A DNA stretch of 22,500 nucleotides, taken from NCBI GenBank assembly GCA_009760855.2, contig WPIO01000006.1, forward strand, positions 6,090,001-6,112,500, given 5' to 3'. How positions within the stretch are numbered: the stretch's first letter is position 1; every line of letters starts with the position of its first letter. This DNA is from Cristatella mucedo. Its lineage: Eukaryota > Bryozoa > Phylactolaemata > Cristatellidae. Below are positions 1-22,500 of this stretch, one piece after another. Made by a program: the position numbers and the translations under genes. The notes under the pieces are model-generated. The model was not told where the DNA came from, ran no database searches, and saw only the letters and a list, made by a program, of their open reading frames with translations.

Positions 1-2440
1 GTCCGCCAAATTTCATGTCGCTGTGCGCACGCGCACTTATGCAAATGAGCTTTGACGCCGGACGCCATTACCGAAATCCATTCTTTTTCCCGTCGAATCA
101 ACCACAAGCCAGCTTCGCACAACTTCAAAAAGTTTGGAATATCAAACTAAGCTATGCGCACAATGAACCCATAAACTTTCTTGCGATTCCGCTAAAGCGT
201 TCTCACGAAGTCCTCTGAAATAACATTGCAATGGTCCGGGCCAATACAGCAATCTACTGCATTCCATCATGCAATGAAAGAAATCCTGTTCGAAAACCTC
301 CTTTTATGATTGCAAATGACAGAAAATTTAAAACAGATTGTTGTAGAGGCTGGGCGATTGCTGTAGATTGCCGTGCATTGCTTTCAATTGTGCCACTGTC
401 CATTTTTTTAAAGGATATGGGTTCACTTTTAATACAGCGTTGTGCAATACGCAAAAAAAGTTGGAGCTTCTCTCAGCAACTGTCGGGCCATTCATTACGG
501 ACCGTTGTGGATTGGCGTATTTCCCAGCGCCATTGCCGTCGATTGCCGTGCGTTGAGGTCGATTGAACGCGCACATAGAATGAAAACTATGCGAATGAAA
601 ATTATAAATTATATTATAAAACTCTGCGTACACAGGTACATGTTACGTGGAATGAGAGTTACAGATTATTGCAGCCAATCTTGTCAATTTTTACACATTG
701 CCCTATCGGCCCCTACCATTGCTGTGGATTGCCATGCATTGCTGACAGTTAATGAGGAAAATATCTTGAAAAGGCCACGGTTTTACTACGGCACAGCGGA
801 ATGTTATATAATGACAATTGGGGCTTCACGCTGCCAATTTCTCGTCAATTTGCCGCGAATTGGGGTATTGACCCGGGCCATTTCTATTGATTGCCATTGA
901 TTGCTCACGATTGGACGTGCGCGATTGGTTGAAAGGATGTGGTTGCACTTTAGACACAGTGTGCTGTGACAGGTAAGATATATTTGATCTTGGCCCAGTC
1001 ACTTTTCGGTGACTTACGATGGATTATAATGGACCGCCGCATTTGCCCAGGCCATTGCCGTCGATTATCATGCATTGCCCAAGATTGAATGGTCAGAGCC
1101 GGTTGAAAGGGTGGAAAGCATGTACGTGCCAGTGAAATGTTACGTGGAATGAGAATTGGAGCTTGATGCAGCCGATTTCTCGTCCATTTGCCACGGATTG
1201 CGGTATTGATCCCTGCCATTGCTGTTGATTGCTGTGCATTGTTGACAATTAACGTGCTAAATAGCTTGAAAGTCCTACAATTTTACTTTTACCACAAAGA
1301 AATGTGAAATTCGATGACAATTGTTACTTCGTGCAGCCAATTTATGCTCGACTTGCCACGGATTTTAGTGGATTGCTGCTTCAAGCCGAGCCGTTGCAGT
1401 AGAGTACCATGCATTGCCCGATATTGTACGAGCAAAATTTCTTAAAATAATAGGGTTGACTTTAAACAGTGTGCTTCGCAACAGGCATTCCAAAGTGGAG
1501 CATTAAGAAACCGATTTCAGGGCATTTTGCATCAGATTGTTGTATTGGCCCGGGCCATTACACTCAATTGCAGTGCACTGCTGCCGAATGGTCAAGGCAA
1601 TTGTAGTGAAATTGTGCGATTACACAATAGCAAAAAATTAGAGCAACATGCAATCACTGTTCGAGCTTAAAGTGCACATATTCTGGTCGTTCTGCGTCGC
1701 GTAGCGATAGGTTGACTACTGGCCCGGGCAGTTGCAGTCAATTGCAGTGCATTACTGCAGAATAGTCGAGGCAATTACAGTGAAGTTATAAGAGTACTCA
1801 ATAACTGAAGAGTAGAGCAGCGTGCAATCATAATTAGAGCTTCTAGTGTACGTGTTCTGGTCGCTGTGCAGCGGATTGCAGCGGATTGCGGCGGATTTCG
1901 GTGGATTTCGGTGGATTTCGGTATGGAGTCGGGCCGTTGCTGTCAATTGCAATTCATTGCATGAGAATACGTGTGTACATGGAGCGAAATTTTGTGGGTT
2001 CACTTTGAACTGAGTCTAGTCCTATGTGCAATGCCAATAGAGCTTCGCGATGGCGATTTGAGGATGACGTGCAGTGGAATAGAGTGAAGTGCGGTAGTTT
2101 CCCAGGTCATTTCAGGCGATTGCCGCACATTGCCACAATGCGAGGATGCACAATTTTTTTTTATTTTACGTGGTTGTGCTCAAACCACTGTGAACTTTAA
2201 TATGCAATAAAACTGAAGCTAGGCTCAATCTATTTCGATTTTTTATGCAGTGGATTGAAGTAGATGGTGGTATTGGCCCGGGCTAGTGCAGTCGATTGCA
2301 GCACATTGCCCGTGAACGGTCCTGCCAATGCAAGTGAAATTGTTTATGTGCAATTTCCGCAAAGTTTCTGTCATATTCAATCAAAAATGGAGCTTTCCGA
2401 ACCGGATTTCTTTCGTTACCGTAATTCTAAACATACTTAT
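1..2440. repeat. Degenerate satellite-like tandem array, about 172-bp period
   Basis: A core resembling GCCATTGCTGTCGATTGCCG followed by TGCATTG recurs with its GATTG element at about 251, 366, 541, 727, 889, 1063, 1227, 1402, 1566, 1740, 1945, 2118 and 2294. Spacings are 115, 175, 186, 162, 174, 164, 175, 164, 174, 205, 173 and 176 bp. Other parts of the unit also recur in order: a GTTCACTTTAAACAGTGTG-like segment, GAATTGGAGCTT, a TGCAGCCGATTTCTCGTC-like segment, and TATTGGCCCGGGCC just before the core. Copies are strongly diverged. A faint extra copy near 64-80 suggests the array continues left of the window. It fades out around 2440. No coding potential is apparent. Confidence 0.85.
1868..1923. 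repeat. Short 10-bp tandem expansion inside one satellite unit
   Basis: About five copies of a 10-bp motif of the type GCGGATTTCG or GTGGATTTCG lie in a row. This expansion accounts for the one abnormally long satellite spacing (205 bp instead of about 173). It is a local slippage event inside the larger repeat. Confidence 0.8.
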
Positions 2441-3540
2441 AAGCGTGCGCCTGTCTGCTGTCGCTGCAATGACAGCGGAGGTGGCATTCTACCGTGTCAG
2501 AGCAAAGAGACCGAACAGAAATCACGGACGAAAAATGAAGAATTTTATTTAAAAAAGCTTAGTATATGTACAAATTATTTGAAATAATTTGTTAATATTT
2601 ACAAAACGGTGGAAAAAATATCACCGGTCAACCGCGAGGCCAGCCAAATCAGAGAGCTGGCCAACGCCACGATGGCTGACGTAGGTTATTTCGTCGCTCA
2701 AGCGTACAGCCCCGGCCTTTCTCGTTCTTCTGAACTATCCTGCGAGAAATAAAAGAAAATACAATTCGCTAAAATTCACGTTTGCGGCAGACGATGCGCC
2801 AACTGCGCACTTGTTCAATTCACTGAGCTGAGCATCACTGAGATGAAACGAATGGCAGCCGAAGGTGCAGGCAGCGCCAGCGCCTGCGAAACGGCCCGAT
2901 TCGTCACCACCAAAGCGCGATAAAACAATTCGAGCTCGATTGACAGGCATACAATCGGTGCGCAAATAGCGATACCCATAATAGTGACAACTATAGACAT
3001 TTGCAAAGCACTCTAGGAGAGCTAAACCTCTTTCTAGACACCTTATGTAGCGTATACTGGAAATAAAGCAATCAGTTTGCTAGTAATAACAAGCACCGCG
3101 TCAGTGCTAGTAAGCACGCAAACACACCACGCGTGATGCCGGAAAACTACGTCGCTAGCGACTGGCTGATAAGAAAAGCTTCTGGACGAGGCGCTTGCAG
3201 AGTTTCCTTCGCCTGCTAGATTATGTGCAGAAAGCCTACTGGCTCTCAAGTTTCAGCTCAGGCGTCACGCTCATGTGTCCCACGTTTATTGTTCGCGATT
3301 GAACAGACGTCTAAATTGCAATCGGTGCACGGTTAGCGAAGCACCCGGTTCGTGGCTGGCGTCATTGTAGGAGCGAGCTGGTAGCGTTGCTATTGGTAGC
3401 GGATAAGCGAACGCGATGAACGGCCACCGATGAATGAAGCACGCGCGACCGAGGAGAGACGCAATTTTCAAACGTCGTGCAGCAGCAGCAGCGGGCGCGC
3501 AGAGACTTTGTGCCCGTTGCCCGTGTCCCGGACTCCTAGA
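2441..3540. other. Non-coding stretch without recognised genes
   Basis: No open frame here shows family resemblance or coding character on either strand. A 26-codon open frame at 2672-2752 (plus) is directly followed by AATAAA, but it has no supporting splice site or recognised homology. The stretch lies between the satellite array and the end of the minus-strand gene, so its right part may be 3' flank of that gene. Confidence 0.5.
3285..3290 (-). promoter_or_regulatory. Possible distal polyadenylation signal AATAAA
   Basis: The minus strand reads AATAAA here, about 960 bases after the TGA stop of the coiled-coil gene. It is the nearest canonical hexamer I saw on that strand, but no GU-rich element was verified and a six-base match is easily due to chance. 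Confidence 0.25.
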
Positions 3541-3543
3541 TTG

Positions 3544-3618
3544 TATTTCCCCCAGCTGCTGCTGCTGCTGACAACAAAGACTCTTTCGAGGCTTTGTTGT
3601 CAGCAGCTGTGGGAAATA
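3544..3618. repeat. Inverted repeat (hairpin) 1
   Basis: The left arm 3544-3579 (from TATTTCCCCCAGCTGCTG to GACAACAAAG) is complementary to the right arm 3592-3618 (CTTTGTTGTCAGCAGCTG then TGGGAAATA). The loop is about 12 bases. The left arm carries additional CTG triplets that bulge out. The size could fit a foldback element, a MITE remnant or a hairpin RNA precursor; which one is unknown. Confidence 0.75.
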
Positions 3619-3643
3619 AGATGCACGCTTCCTCTCTCTATAC

Positions 3644-3649
3644 TTTAAT
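3644..3649 (-). promoter_or_regulatory. Possible proximal polyadenylation signal ATTAAA
   Basis: The minus strand reads ATTAAA about 600 bases after the stop codon of the coiled-coil gene. It is a common variant hexamer and closer to the stop than the AATAAA at 3285-3290. Support is only the motif and its position. Confidence 0.2.
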
Positions 3650-3674
3650 CCGCCATCTGCAGCCTTTTGAAAAG

Positions 3675-3768
3675 CAGCCCTTTCAAAGACAAGCTTTGTC
3701 AGCTAGAGTGGTGACAGGTGCTTTATCGCCAATCTAGCTGATAAAACTTGTCGTCTTTGAAAGGGCTG
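3675..3768. repeat. Inverted repeat (hairpin) 2
   Basis: The left arm 3675-3707 begins CAGCCCTTTCAAAGAC and ends GTCAGCTAGA. It pairs with the right arm 3733-3768, which begins TCTAGCTGAT and ends GTCTTTGAAAGGGCTG, around a 25-base loop. The outer 16 bp pair perfectly and the middle has a small bulge. It lies only 56 bp from hairpin 1 and is unrelated to it in sequence. Confidence 0.8.
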
Positions 3769-4247
3769 TAATAACAATTTCTATTTTTTCCCGTAGCGAT
3801 AGACAAAGAAAAAGCAACGACTGTGTGGGTTTGAGTAATTAATTGGGCCCTCGATTTGAGCAATCTTTGCTTTCCCCTATCTCTCCGTAAAAATCACCGT
3901 CACAATCAGAAGCCACTCTACACTCGCCACTCTACACTTCCGGTTTGGTCTTTAAGAAGCTGCATTTTGTGTGCAGTCGCCTTGACGTTTCCGTGACCTA
4001 ACACGAGCTACCTTACGTGACCTTTCAAGCTGCGGCGCGTGGTCCGACGGCAAAATCAGGCTGCGTATTCCGCACCCATAGCGGACTGCCGTGTCTGCGC
4101 TTGCCTCTGAGGATTTCGTCGCCTGGGTACTGCCTGCCTGCGTGGGCAGGCGAGCGCGATCGCCCGCCCGCGCGAAAAACTCGCACCAATGCGAAGAGCC
4201 GCGCAAGAGCATTACGCGAGCGACTCTAAGGTCAAAGAGCTCTAAGG
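3769..4247 (-). other. Probable 3'UTR or downstream flank of the coiled-coil gene
   Basis: This lies directly after the TGA stop at 4248-4250 on the minus strand. No further exon with coding character was found on that strand. The DNA becomes GC-rich from about 3960 rightwards. The transcript end cannot be fixed from sequence; the candidate poly(A) hexamers are weak. Confidence 0.45.

Positions 4248-4255
<8 letters not shown>
4224..4255. repeat. Perfect 16-bp tandem duplication spanning the stop codon
   Basis: CTCTAAGGTCAAAGAG occurs twice back to back, at 4224-4239 and 4240-4255. The TGA stop of the minus-strand gene (4248-4250) lies in the second copy, so a second TGA is present 16 bases downstream. 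The two copies are identical, which suggests a recent duplication. Confidence 0.9.
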
Positions 4256-21192
<16,937 letters not shown>

Positions 21193-21967
21193 CTACAACG
21201 GCAGCAGAGCAACTTAAGCCTGCGGCACCTGCCTTAGCGCCTCAGTCCCTCCCTCCACCCTGGCCGCCGGCATGGGTGGCAGCAGGAGCAGCAGTGCCGG
21301 AGGCAACCAAAGATGCAGCAGAGACTTGGTCGCTGTGCTCAGGTTAAAGTCGAAGCTCCGAGAGGTATCGAGGAAAACTAGTTGAGCAAGCAGTTCTATC
21401 GCCCATATCACTACCTAGAAGGCCCGCCTGGGGGGGGCATCAACAGAGTGACCCCGACCCTCCTGGCCTAACCGGTGACCCTTTGCAAGCGAACGTCGGG
21501 GGGGGGGGGGGATCCTCCTCTCCTGGTTCGCCTTATGTCACAGCCGTAGGTCTGACCAGAGCAGATGCAGAAAAAAACTGCTCCAACGTTGTTACTTTAG
21601 CCCAGCCCAGTGCTGTGACCATGGCGGAGGTACCTGCAGGGGACTCGTGACACCGAGGTGCATGCAGTGCACTGGTTTGAACGTGTAACCACCTCTCTAA
21701 CCAAAGTCTTGCTTTCTGCCATGCAAATACATGCTCACACAAATGCACGCATGCACCCATATATGACGAGTATGTGCAGGCTGCACTAGTCATTCATTCA
21801 CTAGCCCCCGGCAGAAACAGAGCCAGAGTGGGTAGAGAAGTAGGCAAATTTGCCCCCTCTCTGCCTGCTGAAGTGGGGCATCGAGACCTGGGCCGCCCCC
21901 TATTCCTATGCCTCCAACAAAATTAGATCACCAAAGACGAAGGACTTTAGCTCTTAATCGGAGCTGA
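21193..21967 (-). other. Intron or upstream flank of exon 1, no recognised feature
   Basis: No coding block with a suitable splice pair was found on the minus strand. A run of 13 G lies at about 21498-21510 and a seven-G run near 21431. The rest is unremarkable. Confidence 0.55.
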
Positions 21968-22140
21968 GTCATAATGGCTCACTAGGTAAGGCGGTTGCTT
22001 TTCACGACCTTGGCCCTGAGGTCGTGGGTTCGAATCCCGTGGTGGGCAATCCTTTATCGCCACTGCAAGCTGCGGTGATAACTGTAAAGGCTCTTCTGTC
22101 ACTATACAAAAAGAGGCTGTTTAATCAGCTAGGATTTATT
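21968..22140 (+). mobile_element. SINE copy 5, best preserved, tRNA-derived
   Basis: The A-box-like TGGCTCACTAGGTAAGGCGG and the B box GGTTCGAATCCCG lie about 40 bases apart, as in a tRNA. The segment CACGACCTTGGCCCTGAGGT between them also looks tRNA-like. The acceptor arms do not pair, so it is not a functional tRNA. The tail has CCTTTATCGCCACTGCAAGC, GGCTCTTCTGTCACTATACA and GAGGCTGTTTAATCAGCTAG, shared with the four other copies. Confidence 0.85.
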
Positions 22141-22189
22141 TAATTCCACTCAATGAACAGCTGACCAATTCGTGTCAAATAAACTGTAG

Positions 22190-22500
22190 GATTTTGCATT
22201 GTAGCTCTTTTGATGATTGTGCATCTAGCCCGGCGGCCTACATAAAAATCTTATGGATCTGGCCCCTGCATACACATTTTGCAGGTCTTACCCCAGATGC
22301 ATGTTCTGACTCCACCACTGATTCAGCCCTCAGATTTACTGTGCTGCAATCGATAAACCGAAGAGCTGCCTTGCAGATGCTCATACACGGATGTCGGCAG
22401 ATTTCTCCAAACTAAACCATGTTAAAGCTGAACTTCTCCCCATGAGAAATCCAAGTGTACAGCTGGCTTGAGTGTTTGCACTCCGAACAACTAGGAAGTA
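22190..22500 (+). mobile_element. LINE fragment (CR1/L2-like), partial at window edge, frameshifted
   Basis: In one frame DSTTDSALRFTVLQSINR and in the next CLADAHTRMSADFSKLNHVK then AELLPMRNPSVQ correspond to the segment just after the RT active-site region of this LINE type, equivalent to the FLKLNDDKTNLL region of the copy at 6396. A stop follows at about 22470. The catalytic residues are not clearly preserved. Confidence 0.7.

Noticed and set aside
442-900. 152-codon plus-strand open frame in the satellite region
   Set aside because: It lies entirely in the 172-bp tandem array, with repeated VDCHAL-type motifs that merely reflect the DNA repeat.
1-2440. CRISPR-like regular spacing
   Set aside because: Units are diverged over their full length with no short conserved repeat and unique spacers, and the context is eukaryotic.
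2672-2752. 26-codon open frame followed directly by AATAAA, possible terminal exon of a plus-strand gene
   Set aside because: Codon choice looks plausible, but there is no convincing acceptor, no partner exon and no recognised homology.
3938-3960. ETS-like CTTCCGG motif near the start of the CpG-rich region, suggesting a plus-strand promoter
   Set aside because: One short motif without a transcript, TATA element or downstream gene on the plus strand is not enough.
21968-22050. Possible functional tRNA gene with intact B box
   Set aside because: The acceptor arms do not pair, and the same tail follows in four other copies, so it is a SINE head.

Overview
The window is genomic DNA from an animal, most likely an invertebrate; the species cannot be named from sequence alone. 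The evidence is a multi-exon gene with GT-AG introns, tRNA-derived SINEs, fragments of a CR1/L2-like LINE, and very long dinucleotide arrays. Nothing bacterial or viral was seen: no operons, and the long open frames are exons or microsatellite read-through.

The only gene I can support is on the minus strand and fills 4248-21192. It is the 3' part of a large coiled-coil protein gene. I assembled 14 coding exons (from right to left: 20980-21192, 20613-20852, 19416-19623, 16904-17092, 16425-16552, 15979-16068, 15330-15567, 13629-13758, 12046-12312, 8881-9164, 7633-7883, 5691-5972, 5271-5465, 4248-4466). All 13 junctions have matching codon phases, and the sum is 2934 nt: 977 codons plus a TGA stop. 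The 5' end, including any N-terminal domain, lies off the right edge. The overall character and the C-terminal segment suggest the FHAD1 family (forkhead-associated domain protein 1), but this rests on memory and needs a database search.

Layout by region. 1 to about 2440: a decayed satellite-like tandem array with a period near 172 bp. 2440-4247: non-coding, with two adjacent inverted repeats and the downstream flank or 3'UTR of the gene. 4248-9164: GC-rich last exons, separated by a GA-rich tract, a G-rich tract, one LINE fragment, three SINE copies and a CGG repeat at a splice donor. 9165-12045: a large intron with a LINE 3' half and isolated LINE-type 3' hairpins, a CA/TA microsatellite and a tRNA-like segment. 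12046-15567: exons 7-9, with a SINE, a LINE tail and an 845-bp CA array. 15568-17092: exons 4-6 in CAG-rich introns. 17093-19415: an AT-richer intron without recognisable genes. 19416-21192: exons 1-3 with a 512-bp GA array. 21193-22500: the intron or flank upstream of exon 1, with a SINE and another LINE fragment.

Two general patterns stand out. All recognisable retroelements lie on the plus strand, antisense to the gene. Several of the longest simple repeats sit within a few to about 60 nucleotides of splice sites, where in the transcript they read as UG, UC, CUG or CCG tracts.
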